Assembly: GCA_934695425.1 (NCBI GenBank)
Contig: CAKUVH010000002.1
Coordinates: 1 to 64,000 of the forward strand
Source of the DNA: an uncultured Eubacteriales bacterium
GTDB taxonomy: Bacteria; Bacillota; Clostridia; Oscillospirales; Acutalibacteraceae
Direction: 5' to 3'
Length of the DNA: 64,000 nt
Position numbers and translations under genes: made by a program. Position 1 is the stretch's first letter; each line of letters opens with the position of its first letter. Under the pieces are notes generated by a model, which saw only the letters and a list, made by a program, of their open reading frames with translations, was not told where the DNA came from and searched no databases. Positions 14,949-23,553 of the stretch are shown here, piece by piece.

Positions 14949-16844
14949 ATGGAAAATAATTCTAAGTACAAAATAGATTTTAAAGTGCTTAAACGCCTCC
15001 TTTCATATGTTAAAGGCGAGAAATTAAAAGTTTGTGTCGTGGTGTTTTTTATACTTCTGAGTTCCGCCGTGGCTGCGATATCTTCTATATTTTTGCAGGT
15101 GTTGATAGATAAATATATATCGCCGCTTCTTTTGGAAGCCAGCCCCGATTTTTCCGGGCTTTTAAAAGCCGTAATTACTATGGCGTTTATTTATGTCGTG
15201 GGCGCTTTTTCCACGCTCATGTATAATAGGGTAGTGGTAAATATTTCTCATACCGTTCTTAAAAAAGTTCGTGATGATATGTTTTCGCATATGCAAACAC
15301 TACCGATTAAATATTTTGACAGTCATGCTCACGGCGATGTTATGAGTTATTATACAAATGACACCGATACTTTAAGACATGTGATTTCTCACGGACTCCC
15401 GCATATTTTTTCGGCGCTTGTCACGATAGTTACTATATTTTTTTCAATGCTTTATGTTAGCTTTTGGTTTACTGCACTCGTGGTTTTATTTGTTTTTGTA
15501 ACGCTTAAAATAGCCTCCAAATATATAAAGAAAAGCAGTAAGTATTTCGTTAAACAACAAGACGCAATAGGGGACGTTAACGGCTATATCGAAGAGATGA
15601 TTGACGGCCAGAAAGTAGTCAAAGTATTTTGCTACGAGAATAAATCTTTGGAAAAATTTAAAGTTAAAAATAATGAACTTTATAATACCGCCACCGCAGC
15701 TACCACTCACGCGAATGTACTTTCAACTTTTATGATGCATACAGGATATGTTCTTTATTTTATAATTGCAGTTTTGGGCGGCTGGATGGCTTTAAGTGAG
15801 TTCCCTAATTTTTGCCTTACAGGTAAAAATGTTTTCACCCTTGGAATGATAGCTTCATTTTTGCAGCTTTCCATTAATTTTTTCAATCCCATAAGCCAGA
15901 TTTCGGAGCAGTTCAATTCAATAATAACCGCCCTTGCCGGCGCAAAAAGAATTTTTGAGTTTATGGATGTTCAAAGTGAATCTGATAAGGGAAAAATAGA
16001 CCTTGTTTATGTGGAAGAAAAAGACGGCAAAATAGTTGAAACCAATAAAAATACAGAAAAATGGGCCTGGAAAATACCTACTGATTCCGGCGAAGTGAAA
16101 TATAAAATCCTAGAAGGAAAAGTTGTTTTTTCAAATGTAAATTTTGGATATTCTCCCGAAAAAATTGTTTTGCATGATATAAACATAGATGCCCAACCGG
16201 GTCAAAAAATTGCATTTGTGGGTGGCACAGGCGCCGGAAAGACTACAATTACTAATCTTATTAACCGTTTCTATGATATAAATTCCGGGACTATAACCTA
16301 TGATGGAATTGATATTAAAGACATCAAAAAATCTTCTCTCAGAAAATCTTTAGGGGTAGTTCTTCAAGATGTAAATTTATTTACAGGAACAATAATGGAC
16401 AACATTCGTTACGGACGCCTGGAGGCCACCGATGAGGAATGTATAGCGGCTGCTAAACTAGTCAGCGCTGACGGCTTTATAGAATTACTTCCCGAAAAAT
16501 ATAATACCGTTATAAGCGGTAGTGACAGCAATCTTTCGCAAGGTCAACGCCAGTTGATTTCTATTGCACGAGCCGCCGTCGCCGACCCTCCTGTCATGAT
16601 ATTGGACGAAGCAACATCGTCGGTCGATACCCGTACGGAAGCTTTGATTCAAATGGGTATGGATGCCCTAATGAAAGGAAGAACGGTATTTGTAATCGCT
16701 CACAGGCTTTCAACAATAATGAATTCAGATAATATTATTGTTCTTAAAAAGGGAAGAATCGTAGAGCAAGGTTCCCATGAAAATTTGCTTTCTCAAAAAG
16801 GTGAATATTATGGTTTATATAATGAAAGCTTGAAAACCGAATAA
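14949..16844 (+). CDS. ABC exporter half-transporter with canonical ATPase site
   Basis: 631 residues from ATG 14949 (AAAGGAGGAAAATAAT before it); longer readings overlap the previous gene and lack a ribosome-binding site. The exporter membrane domain spans about 20-340. An insertion of about 60 residues lies between it and the ATPase domain (EEKDGKIVETNKNTEKWAWK region). Walker A is GGTGAGKTT, the signature LSQGQRQ, Walker B-Glu MILDEATSSVD and the H-loop IAHRLSTI, all intact. It pairs with the upstream half-transporter as the catalytically active partner. Terminator follows at 16867. Confidence 0.94.
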   Translation: MENNSKYKIDFKVLKRLLSYVKGEKLKVCVVVFFILLSSAVAAISSIFLQVLIDKYISPLLLEASPDFSGLLKAVITMAFIYVVGAFSTLMYNRVVVNISHTVLKKVRDDMFSHMQTLPIKYFDSHAHGDVMSYYTNDTDTLRHVISHGLPHIFSALVTIVTIFFSMLYVSFWFTALVVLFVFVTLKIASKYIKKSSKYFVKQQDAIGDVNGYIEEMIDGQKVVKVFCYENKSLEKFKVKNNELYNTATAATTHANVLSTFMMHTGYVLYFIIAVLGGWMALSEFPNFCLTGKNVFTLGMIASFLQLSINFFNPISQISEQFNSIITALAGAKRIFEFMDVQSESDKGKIDLVYVEEKDGKIVETNKNTEKWAWKIPTDSGEVKYKILEGKVVFSNVNFGYSPEKIVLHDINIDAQPGQKIAFVGGTGAGKTTITNLINRFYDINSGTITYDGIDIKDIKKSSLRKSLGVVLQDVNLFTGTIMDNIRYGRLEATDEECIAAAKLVSADGFIELLPEKYNTVISGSDSNLSQGQRQLISIARAAVADPPVMILDEATSSVDTRTEALIQMGMDALMKGRTVFVIAHRLSTIMNSDNIIVLKKGRIVEQGSHENLLSQKGEYYGLYNESLKTE

Positions 16845-16866
16845 TATAGAAATTTTAATTAAAAAA

Positions 16867-16896
16867 GCCGCACCAAAATTTCGGTGCGGTTCGTTT
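16867..16896. terminator. Terminator after the ABC exporter genes
   Basis: Stem CCGCACC / GGTGCGG with flanking A run and T-rich tail. It may act for the convergent gene at 16902 as well. Confidence 0.85.
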
Positions 16897-16901
16897 TACG
16901 T

Positions 16902-17288
16902 TTATTCACTTAGTTCGGGGTCATCGCTTTTCTTGACTTCCTCTTTAAATTTTGTCAGCTGAGCTCCTACCTTTGAAAGAGCGTCTCGATAAGTTGAATA
17001 ATCATCGAATTGGTTGTGATAATTCAAAATTTTGTTTGCAGATTTCAACATAGATTCTTTTATATTTCTAAGATTTTCGCTTTTGTCTTTTGGGTTTGAC
17101 TTTTTCAATTTAACAAATTCTGTATATCTTTCATCGAATTTTTTCATAGTCGAATACATTTTCTTGTAGTCGTTCTCCGGCATTTGCGGTGAAATCGTTT
17201 CGGGATGATAAAATTCATCTTTGAATGTTTGAGTATATTTGCTTAATTGATTATTAATTTTCCCAATTAATTTTGATATTTCTCCCAT
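16902..17288 (-). CDS. Small helical protein, function unknown
   Basis: 128 residues from ATG 17288, which has AGGAG 8 nt upstream; longer readings run through the promoter region. It is charged and helix-rich (MGEISKLIGKINNQLSKYTQ start, many Lys/Glu/Asp), with no signal peptide, membrane segment or cysteine. It resembles small cytoplasmic coiled-coil proteins in general but no family was recognised. It lies between the ABC exporter and the recombinase, in the same direction as the recombinase but with about 96 bp between them. Confidence 0.72.
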   Translation of the reverse strand: MGEISKLIGKINNQLSKYTQTFKDEFYHPETISPQMPENDYKKMYSTMKKFDERYTEFVKLKKSNPKDKSENLRNIKESMLKSANKILNYHNQFDDYSTYRDALSKVGAQLTKFKEEVKKSDDPELSE

Positions 17289-17384
17289 CGTTATCACTCC
17301 TGTATTTTTATTTGAACATATTATACAATTAATTCTGTGCGACGTCAATATATTTAAATAAATAATACATAATATTTTATATAT

Positions 17385-18365
17385 TTAAGTGTGTTCACCC
17401 GATAACGGATTGTTTTGAATAGCATTTTTAACCTGATTATTTGAAATATGAGTGTATATTTCTGTGGTGCCAAGATTTACATGTCCGAGCACATCTTTTA
17501 AAATTCGAATGTCCACATTGCCGTATTGATACATAAGAGTCGCGGCGGTATGCCTTAATTTGTGAACAGAATATCCCATTCCTTTGAATCCTGCCAGTTC
17601 AAGATATTTACCGACCAAAAGTTGAACGGTTTTTGCGCTTATTCTATTGTTGTTTCTACTTATAAATAAAGCTTTCTTATCTTTAACGCCGTCAACCGGC
17701 CTTACTTTCCGGTAGTTTTCAATCGCCGATTTGCACGCTTCATTTAGATATACGGTTCTTTCTTTGTCTCCTTTACCCAGTATCTTGAGCGAACCGTCTT
17801 CTCTTACATCATCGATATTTATTCCTGTGAGTTCGGAAAGTCTGATGCCGCAATTTAAAAATAATGTGATTATACAGTAATCTCGTTCTAGATTTTTCCC
17901 TCCGTTGGCAATTACCGTGTCTAAGAGCTTTTTACTTTGTTCAAGAGTTAAAAATTTTGGCAACCGTTTACCTTTTTTAGGAGTTTCCAGCTCTTTTATC
18001 GGGTTTTTTTCGAGTTCGCCGGTTTTATTTGTGAGATATTTGAAAAACATCCTTAAACTGCATGCTTTGCGCGAACGAGAGGCTTCGCGATTTTTTCTTA
18101 CTTCAGAAAGGTAATACATATATTCAAATACTTCGGTAAGAGAAATTTCTTTTACAAAATTTATATCAACGTCATCGATGGGAATTTTTTCAAACGGTAA
18201 ATCCTCAGGTACTAACTTGTTTTTCATTTTTATATACCTGAAAAATGTCCTTAAATCCGTAAAATATTCTTCAACCGTTTTAGGGGATTTTCCTCTTATG
18301 ATTTGAAGATATCCCAAAAATTTCCTAAGAATTTCCGGACTTTGATCTAAGATACTTTGTTTCAT
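17385..18365 (-). CDS. Xer-type tyrosine recombinase (XerC/XerD family)
   Basis: 326 residues from ATG 18365; any extension upstream runs through the tRNA genes. An N-terminal SAM-like core-binding domain (about 1-125) is followed by the catalytic domain. All active-site residues are visible: Arg in GIRLSEL, Lys in GKGDKERTV, His-x-x-Arg in HKLRHT, His in LGHVN and Tyr in TEIYTH. Length and lack of phage neighbours favour a chromosome-dimer-resolution recombinase over an element integrase. Its position 70 bp from two tRNA genes leaves the second option open, but no att repeats were found. Confidence 0.9.
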   Translation of the reverse strand: MKQSILDQSPEILRKFLGYLQIIRGKSPKTVEEYFTDLRTFFRYIKMKNKLVPEDLPFEKIPIDDVDINFVKEISLTEVFEYMYYLSEVRKNREASRSRKACSLRMFFKYLTNKTGELEKNPIKELETPKKGKRLPKFLTLEQSKKLLDTVIANGGKNLERDYCIITLFLNCGIRLSELTGINIDDVREDGSLKILGKGDKERTVYLNEACKSAIENYRKVRPVDGVKDKKALFISRNNNRISAKTVQLLVGKYLELAGFKGMGYSVHKLRHTAATLMYQYGNVDIRILKDVLGHVNLGTTEIYTHISNNQVKNAIQNNPLSGEHT

Positions 18366-18436
18366 AAAATTCACCTTATGATTCAAAAATACCCAATAAC
18401 CTAATATTGAGTATTTTTTGTTTTTATATTCTGTTT

Positions 18437-18512
<76 letters not shown>

Positions 18513-18520
18513 GTACACAT

Positions 18521-18596
18521 TGGCAGGGGCAGAAGGACTCGAACCCTCGACACTCGGTTTTGGAGACCGATGCTCTACCAACTGAGCTATACCCCT
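18521..18596 (-). tRNA. tRNA-Trp (anticodon CCA)
   Basis: A 76-nt cloverleaf. The acceptor is AGGGGTA / TGCCCCT and the anticodon loop CTCCAAA (CCA). Discriminator G, CCA encoded at 18521-18523. It is 8 bp upstream of tRNA-Thr on the same transcript. Confidence 0.95.
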
Positions 18597-18624
18597 ATAA
18601 CCTCATTTAATCTCGACTTTGTCC

Positions 18625-18653
18625 ATTATACTATCTTCAAAAAATAAAGTCAA
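18625..18653 (-). promoter_or_regulatory. Promoter of tRNA-Trp/tRNA-Thr
   Basis: On the minus strand, TTGACT, 17-bp spacer, TATAAT. It ends about 28 bp before tRNA-Trp. Confidence 0.78.
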
Positions 18654-18696
18654 GAAAAAATATTATTATTTAAAAATAAGATTATTAACATAAGTA

Positions 18697-18725
18697 TTGA
18701 CAAAGGCCTCGATAAGAAATAATAT
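18697..18725 (+). promoter_or_regulatory. Promoter of acpP
   Basis: TTGACA at 18697-18702, 17-bp spacer, TAATAT at 18720-18725. Confidence 0.8.
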
Positions 18726-18782
18726 GTTTGAGTAGGATGTGTTTACAATCACATAATAAAATTTTTATCGGAGGATTTTTAT

Positions 18783-19067
18783 ATGTCAGAGGATTTAGAT
18801 AGTATTTTTGAAAGTGTAAAAGAAATTTTAACAGAGCAATTCGGAGATGATAAAACCGAAATAACCATGGATACCGATTTGTTCAATGATTTGGACGCTG
18901 ATTCGTTGGATTTAGCGGATTTGATTTCTTCTATAGAAGACGAATTTAAAGTGGAAGCAAGCGATGAAATCATCAGCAGCATAACAACAGTGGGGAATAT
19001 AGTTGAATATATTTCCGAATTAAAACGTGTTCCTGAAAAATCAGAAAATCAATTTGACGTTGATTAA
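18783..19067 (+). CDS. acpP: Acyl carrier protein
   Basis: 94 residues with the four-helix ACP fold. The phosphopantetheine attachment serine lies in DADSLDLADLI, the DSL(D) motif. The protein is acidic as expected. A C-terminal tail of about 15 residues (RVPEKSENQFDVD) makes it longer than the usual 76-80. It carries acyl intermediates in fatty-acid synthesis, but no fab genes flank it. GGAGG lies upstream of ATG 18783. The promoter of the next operon overlaps its 3' end. Confidence 0.93.
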   Translation: MSEDLDSIFESVKEILTEQFGDDKTEITMDTDLFNDLDADSLDLADLISSIEDEFKVEASDEIISSITTVGNIVEYISELKRVPEKSENQFDVD

Positions 19068-19082
19068 AATTTGTGATACAAT
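19054..19082 (+). promoter_or_regulatory. Promoter of rplU-prp-rpmA inside the end of acpP
   Basis: TTGACG at 19054-19059 (inside the last acpP codons), 17-bp spacer, TACAAT at 19077-19082. Confidence 0.78.
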
Positions 19083-19088
19083 ATTATA

Positions 19089-19150
19089 GCCGCTTATTGC
19101 AGGCTTTAAAAGCTGTTTTAGCTGCCTGATTCAGTAGCGAGATAATAAAA
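19089..19150 (+). ncRNA. L21 ribosomal protein leader-like structure
   Basis: The transcribed leader of rplU folds as nested stems. The outer pair is CCGCT ... AGCG, the inner CAGGC / GCCTG, with an A/T-rich hairpin between. Position directly before rplU matches the L21 leader of low-G+C Firmicutes, which is thought to let L21 regulate its own operon. The assignment rests on position and fold by eye; a covariance search was not possible. Confidence 0.5.
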
Positions 19151-19170
19151 AGGTAGGTGCGTAAAAGAAA

Positions 19171-19479
19171 ATGTACGCAATTATTGAAACCGGTGGAAAA
19201 CAATACAAAGTTAGTCAAGGCGACGTAATTTATGTTGAAAAACTTGACGAAGCAGAAGGAAATTCTGTTGATTTTAAAGTTATTGCAGGTCAAGATGAGA
19301 AAGGTTTTTATGTTGGAAACCCTGATTTGTCCTCTGCAAAAGTTTCCGGAAAAGTTCTTAAGAACGGCAAAGGAAAGAAAATCACCGTTTTTACTTACAA
19401 ACCAAAGAAGAGTTGTAAGCGTAAAATGGGACATAGACAGTTCTATACAAAAGTAGAAATCGAGTCTATTAAATTTTAA
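19171..19479 (+). CDS. rplU: 50S ribosomal protein L21
   Basis: 102 residues starting MYAIIETGGKQYKVSQGDV, the family hallmark. The C-terminal half has GKGKKITVFTYKPKKSCKRK and GHRQFYTKVEI. L21 binds 23S rRNA. It is first in the rplU-prp-rpmA operon. The start is clear, although the AGGTAGGTG site sits about 14 nt upstream, as part of the structured leader. Confidence 0.97.
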   Translation: MYAIIETGGKQYKVSQGDVIYVEKLDEAEGNSVDFKVIAGQDEKGFYVGNPDLSSAKVSGKVLKNGKGKKITVFTYKPKKSCKRKMGHRQFYTKVEIESIKF

Positions 19480-19490
19480 GTGAATAAATT

Positions 19491-19817
19491 ATGATTGAAG
19501 CCGAATTTTTTGTTACTAAAGAAGGATTTATTTTAGGATTTGAAATTTGCGGTCATTCCGGCTATGCTGATCACGGAGAAGATATAGTGTGCTCTGCTGT
19601 TTCATCCGCGGCGTATTTGGTTGCAAATACTATAACGGATATAATGCGAATCAGCGCAGATGTTAAGGTTGACAATAGCCTGGGATATATGAAATTGATC
19701 GTAGATAAAAATAAATTATCGATGTGTAGTGATATTTTAAATGGCTTAAAAGTGCATTTATTATTGCTTGAAGAAATTTACTCGAAGAATCTAAAAGTAA
19801 GCTATGTGGAGGTGTAG
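19491..19817 (+). CDS. prp: Ribosomal-processing cysteine protease Prp (YsxB)
   Basis: 108 residues. It cleaves the N-terminal extension of L27, encoded immediately downstream. The catalytic pair is in place: His22 in GHSGYADHG and Cys34 in [10 protein letters not shown], at the same numbers as in the S. aureus enzyme. It is located between rplU and rpmA, 11 bp after the first and 5 bp before the second, the typical arrangement. Confidence 0.95.
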   Translation: MIEAEFFVTKEGFILGFEICGHSGYADHGEDIVCSAVSSAAYLVANTITDIMRISADVKVDNSLGYMKLIVDKNKLSMCSDILNGLKVHLLLLEEIYSKNLKVSYVEV

Positions 19818-19822
19818 GTAGA

Positions 19823-20104
19823 ATGCTTAGAATTAATATACAGCTTTTTGCTCATAAAAAAGGTCAAGGTTCCAGTAGTAACGGACGTGATTCAGAGTCA
19901 AAGCGTTTGGGTGTAAAACGTGCCGACGGACAACAAGTTTTAGCAGGAAATATCCTTGTTAAACAACGCGGAACTAAAATTCACCCCGGAAACAATGTAG
20001 GAAAGGGCTCTGACGATACTTTATTTGCTTTGATAAGCGGAAGAGTTAAGTTTGAGCGTGTTGGGCGTGATCGCAAACAAGTAAGTATTTATGCAGTAGA
20101 TTAG
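19823..20104 (+). CDS. rpmA: 50S ribosomal protein L27 with Prp-cleaved N-terminus
   Basis: 93 residues. The N-terminus [18 protein letters not shown] carries the Firmicutes extension ending at F-A, where Prp cuts to expose AHKKG. The exposed tail reaches the peptidyl-transferase centre. The body has [17 protein letters not shown] and [19 protein letters not shown]. The extension agrees with the presence of prp just upstream. Confidence 0.97.
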   Translation: MLRINIQLFAHKKGQGSSSNGRDSESKRLGVKRADGQQVLAGNILVKQRGTKIHPGNNVGKGSDDTLFALISGRVKFERVGRDRKQVSIYAVD

Positions 20105-20128
20105 TTTTAAATTTATTGCTTTTATTTT

Positions 20129-20160
20129 AAAAAAGCGGATCATGATGATCTGCTTTTTTT
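20129..20160 (+). terminator. Terminator of the rplU operon
   Basis: Stem AAAAAGCGGATCA / TGATCTGCTTTTT with one G-T pair and a T run. Confidence 0.85.
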
Positions 20161-20214
20161 ATTCGGTATTAAAAATTTTTAATAAAATTCAATAATGAAA
20201 GTCGGTGAAATTAA

Positions 20215-21480
20215 ATGTTTGTAGATATAGCAAAAATAAGGATAAAAGCCGGTAACGGCGGGGATGGGGCGGTATCTTTTCACAGAGATATCTATACCGC
20301 GTACGGCGGACCTGACGGTGGAAACGGCGGCCGTGGAGGCTCTATAGTATTCCAGGCGGATAGTAATTTATCTACGCTTTCAAATTTTAGATATAAGAAG
20401 AAATTTTTTGCAGCAAACGGTCAAAACGGAGCATCCGGGAAAAAATCCGGGAAAAGCGCAGAAGACCTGGTTATAAAAGTTCCATACGGCACTTTGATAA
20501 GGGATGCCGAAAACGGAAAAATCATTGCTGATATTTCTTCGAACGAGCCTTTTGTTATCCTTAAAGGAGGGCGCGGAGGAGCCGGAAATATGAACTTTGC
20601 AGGGCCCGTAAAGCAATCTCCCAGGTTTTCTAAGCCCGGTGAAAAAGGCTTGGAATTGGAAGTTACATTAGAATTAAAACTTTTGGCAGATGTTGGCTTG
20701 GTTGGATATCCAAACGTAGGAAAATCAACCATCATATCGATTTTAAGTGAAGCAAAACCGCAAATTGCCAACTATCATTTTACAACTTTGTCGCCCATTT
20801 TAGGTGTGGTGAAATATGATTCTGAAAATTCCTTTGTAATGGCAGATATTCCCGGATTGATAGAGGGTGCCTGGAAAGGAATTGGTCTTGGGCATAAATT
20901 TTTGAGGCATGTAGAAAGGTGTAGGCTTTTGCTGCATGTGGTTGATGTTTCGGGCTCAGAGGGACGCAATCCTTGCCAAGATTTTGATATTATAAACAAT
21001 GAATTGGAAAAATTCAGCAAAGAGCTTTCCAAACGTCCTATGCTTGTTGTAGCGAACAAATGCGATATAGCTACTGAAGAACAAATTGAAGAGTTTAGAA
21101 ATTATGTTTCCAAAAAAGGATATCAGTTAATTGAAATTTCTGCAGCTCAAAATAAAGGACTTAAAAATATGCTTAATATTGTAGTCCAAAAACTAAGCAC
21201 ATTGCCGCCCGCGGAACTTTTTAAACCCGAGGAAAGCTGTGATTCATTAGGTCAGAAAGAAGATAAACTTGTAATAAGAAAAATCGATTCTGTATATGAA
21301 GCCGAAGCGATGTGGCTTGATAAGTTGATAGAGTCTGTTAATTTTGAAGATTATGATTCGATGCATTATTTCCAGGATTATATTTTAAAAGCCGGATTGA
21401 TAGATGCTCTTAAAGAGGCCGGCGCAATGCCCGGAGACACTATCCGTATAAGAGATATAGAATTTGATTTTTTTGAGTAA
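20215..21480 (+). CDS. obg: GTPase ObgE (Obg/CgtA)
   Basis: 421 residues. The glycine-rich Obg fold spans about 1-157 (GGDGAVSFHRD, GPDGGNGGRGG). The GTPase domain has G1 GYPNVGKST, G3 DIPGLI and G4 NKCD, and a C-terminal OCT domain ends the protein (about 345-421). It acts in late 50S assembly and the stringent response. It follows rpmA in many Firmicutes. One change from the usual GLIEGA is only cosmetic (GLIEGAWKGIGLG). It overlaps no other gene; mrnC starts 13 bp after the stop. Confidence 0.97.
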   Translation: MFVDIAKIRIKAGNGGDGAVSFHRDIYTAYGGPDGGNGGRGGSIVFQADSNLSTLSNFRYKKKFFAANGQNGASGKKSGKSAEDLVIKVPYGTLIRDAENGKIIADISSNEPFVILKGGRGGAGNMNFAGPVKQSPRFSKPGEKGLELEVTLELKLLADVGLVGYPNVGKSTIISILSEAKPQIANYHFTTLSPILGVVKYDSENSFVMADIPGLIEGAWKGIGLGHKFLRHVERCRLLLHVVDVSGSEGRNPCQDFDIINNELEKFSKELSKRPMLVVANKCDIATEEQIEEFRNYVSKKGYQLIEISAAQNKGLKNMLNIVVQKLSTLPPAELFKPEESCDSLGQKEDKLVIRKIDSVYEAEAMWLDKLIESVNFEDYDSMHYFQDYILKAGLIDALKEAGAMPGDTIRIRDIEFDFFE

Positions 21481-21493
21481 TTGTGAGCAAACT

Positions 21494-21883
21494 ATGTTAA
21501 GAAAAATTGTTAACAAAAATGAAATTATGATGATGAGCCCTCAAAAACTTGCCTTTTTCGGAGATAGCGTTTATGAAATCATTGTCCGTGAAAAGATAAT
21601 TTGCAATCATAACGCCGACATAGGCGCGCTTAATTCTTTGAAAGTAAAGAGCGTATGCTGTGAATATCAAGCAGAGCTATTTGAAAAAATTAAAGATATG
21701 CTAACCGAAGAAGAGCTGGAAATTTACAAGCGCGGTCGTAATGCGCACGTTAAAAAGGTTCCAAAAAAATCGTCCCCCGTTACTTATCACAAAGCAACAG
21801 GGTTGGAGGCATTATTTGGATTTTTGTACTTGAGCGGGCAAGAAGAAAGGCTAAGAGAATTATCAAATAAAATTGATTTATAA
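21494..21883 (+). CDS. mrnC: Mini-ribonuclease III
   Basis: 129 residues. A catalytic RNase III domain without the double-stranded RNA-binding domain, which defines Mini-III. Motifs are LAFFGDSVYEIIVREKI and, near the end, ATGLEALFGFLYLSGQEERL. It matures 23S rRNA in Firmicutes. ATG 21494 is favoured over a TTG inside obg. No cysS neighbours it here, unlike in Bacillus. Confidence 0.93.
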   Translation: MLRKIVNKNEIMMMSPQKLAFFGDSVYEIIVREKIICNHNADIGALNSLKVKSVCCEYQAELFEKIKDMLTEEELEIYKRGRNAHVKKVPKKSSPVTYHKATGLEALFGFLYLSGQEERLRELSNKIDL

Positions 21884-21936
21884 TTTGTGCAAATTATAGA
21901 ATTTTGAAAATTTGATGTCGAAAATAGTAATTTCGG

Positions 21937-21965
21937 TTGAAATTTGCTTAGAAATGTGTTAAAAT
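21937..21965 (+). promoter_or_regulatory. Extended -10 promoter of the two small proteins
   Basis: TTGAAA, 17-bp spacer, TAAAAT preceded by TG at the extended -10 position. Confidence 0.68.
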
Positions 21966-22009
21966 GTATACGTAATGTTAAACAAATAACTGTAGGAGGA
22001 GAGTATTTT

Positions 22010-22129
22010 ATGGGAACACTTGGAGCGACAGCGTTTTTAATTATAGCTGTAGAAAAATTTGTAAAGAGTTTTGTTGATATGAAGTCAGTAGTATCTGACG
22101 TAGCAGGCTTAGTAAAGAAATATTTATAA
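22010..22129 (+). CDS. Small amphipathic peptide (39 aa), function unknown
   Basis: 39 residues from ATG 22010 with AGGAGGA 9 nt upstream. The first half is hydrophobic (GTLGATAFLIIAVEKFVKSF) and the second ends VAGLVKKYL, so it looks like an amphipathic membrane-active or membrane-bound peptide. No double-glycine leader is present. It has its own promoter and is followed 15 bp later by a second small gene. Candidates are a leaderless bacteriocin-like peptide or a small conserved membrane protein. Nothing nearby indicates export or immunity. Confidence 0.62.
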   Translation: MGTLGATAFLIIAVEKFVKSFVDMKSVVSDVAGLVKKYL

Positions 22130-22144
22130 TTGAAGGAGATTGCA

Positions 22145-22339
22145 ATGAATAACGTAACAAAGAAAGTATGGGACGACGTCTCTAAGACATGTTCATTTTT
22201 AACAAGCGCAGCAGCATTATATCTCGCTGCATACTCAGTTGAAACTCGCGTATTTGGTACTAATCATCTCGGAACTAACAGCTTCGGTAAAAAAGTTATC
22301 GATTTTGATAACGGCAAAAAACCTAAGGATATTAATTAG
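22145..22339 (+). CDS. Small protein (64 aa) with one hydrophobic segment
   Basis: 64 residues from ATG 22145, with AAGGAG 6 nt upstream. A moderately hydrophobic, Ala-rich segment lies at about residues 17-32 (FLTSAAALYLAAY), then a polar tail with GTNHLGTNSFGKKVIDFDNG. No cysteine-rich or double-glycine features. Co-transcribed with the 39-residue peptide. Function unknown. Confidence 0.62.
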   Translation: MNNVTKKVWDDVSKTCSFLTSAAALYLAAYSVETRVFGTNHLGTNSFGKKVIDFDNGKKPKDIN

Positions 22340-22348
22340 TAGTATATT

Positions 22349-23446
22349 TTATAAAATAACAGATATTAATTTATCTGTTATTTTTTTTACTTTTTTATAG
22401 TTCATACTTTTTATGTAAATTTCTTCGATTTTGTCATGAATTTCAAGCGCTTGTTTCAAATTTTCTACACTTTCGTTTAAAAATTCTTTGGACGCTTTGA
22501 AATTGAAATTCAATAAATTTTTATGATTTTTTACCAGATCATTCATCAAAAATCTTTTCGAGTGTATTTTCATAGTGCCTAATGATTTAGAAAAATTCAA
22601 TCCGGAATGATAATTATTTATTATAAAGGCAACGTCCGCTTCAGGAATTGCCATGGCGTCGAAACGGTTTTCGCCGAGCAAACAGGATGGAAATAAAACC
22701 GTATCGTATCCTTTTGATACTGCGATTTTATGAATATTTTTAATAATTTTATTTCCCACTTCTCCCGTTAAATCCTCGATTACATATAAATTTTTAGCGA
22801 AGAAATTTAAGCTGTTCGGGAATAAATAATACCCTTTTGGCGTAACTGCGCTAATCATTTTTTGGTCGGTTTTTCCGACTTTGTTATTAAATTTATTTTT
22901 AAGAATTTTTTTGCTTAATCGAGAGCAAAATTTCTCTAATTTTTGATGGTTTATGGAGCTACCTATAATATCCTGGTTTATAGAAAATATTTCACCAAAA
23001 GCTTTTAAATATCCTGCGCTTTTTTTGTGATAAATTGCATTTTGTTTACTTAAATTTATTATTTTATCTTTTTGCTTCATTAATTTTTTTCCATTCCAAC
23101 ACTCCGCCAGGTTTATTATAGTGTCGCTCGCACCGGGATAGGTAGGGTCCATTGTATGAGGAGCTGTACCGTCTACTATACATTTTCTAGCTTCAGGAAA
23201 AACAACTGCGTCTACCGAATCAGGGTCAGAAGAGCAGCAAATTATCTCATACTTTATTTTCAACTTTTCATATAATTTTTCTGCAACGCTTTTCATTAAT
23301 GTTGATTTACCTGTCCCGGGTCCTCCTTTTAAAATGTAGCAAAACCAGTCTTTTTCTGGATCATATAAATAATTAAAAACGGATTTGAATCCGGTTGTAC
23401 TGTGCGAAGCTAAAAAAAATTTAGGCGCTGAATCGATTTTTTTCAT
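22349..23446 (-). CDS. P-loop ATPase of the PRK06851 type
   Basis: 365 residues from ATG 23446 (AGGAG about 11 nt upstream). A Walker A (GGPGTGKST) is at about residues 41-49. The protein has the characteristics of a conserved Firmicutes family of soluble ATPases: an SSDPDSVDAVVFPE segment after Walker A and an HTMDPTYPGASD loop. A second half repeats a shorter alpha/beta architecture (NLYVIEDLTGEVGNKII). The family has no established role; it is sometimes found near sporulation genes. It is a single gene here, convergent with the small-protein pair. Confidence 0.78.
   Translation of the reverse strand: MKKIDSAPKFFLASHSTTGFKSVFNYLYDPEKDWFCYILKGGPGTGKSTLMKSVAEKLYEKLKIKYEIICCSSDPDSVDAVVFPEARKCIVDGTAPHTMDPTYPGASDTIINLAECWNGKKLMKQKDKIINLSKQNAIYHKKSAGYLKAFGEIFSINQDIIGSSINHQKLEKFCSRLSKKILKNKFNNKVGKTDQKMISAVTPKGYYLFPNSLNFFAKNLYVIEDLTGEVGNKIIKNIHKIAVSKGYDTVLFPSCLLGENRFDAMAIPEADVAFIINNYHSGLNFSKSLGTMKIHSKRFLMNDLVKNHKNLLNFNFKASKEFLNESVENLKQALEIHDKIEEIYIKSMNYKKVKKITDKLISVIL
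22354..22388. terminator. Bidirectional terminator overlapping the end of the ATPase gene
   Basis: 12-bp stem AAATAACAGATA / TATCTGTTATTT with a T run on the plus strand. The last codons of the minus-strand ATPase gene lie inside it. Confidence 0.8.
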
Positions 23447-23518
23447 AAATATAATCACTCCTTTTGAAAATATATTATGAATTTTGGAGTGCTATTGTGA
23501 AAAAATGCTCCATCAACG

Positions 23519-23546
23519 CAAAAAACCGTACCCATAGGGTACAGTT
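23519..23546 (-). terminator. Terminator of ychF-udg
   Basis: Stem ACTGTACCC / GGGTACGGT around ATA, followed by T6 on the minus strand. Confidence 0.8.
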
Positions 23547-23553
23547 TTATATA

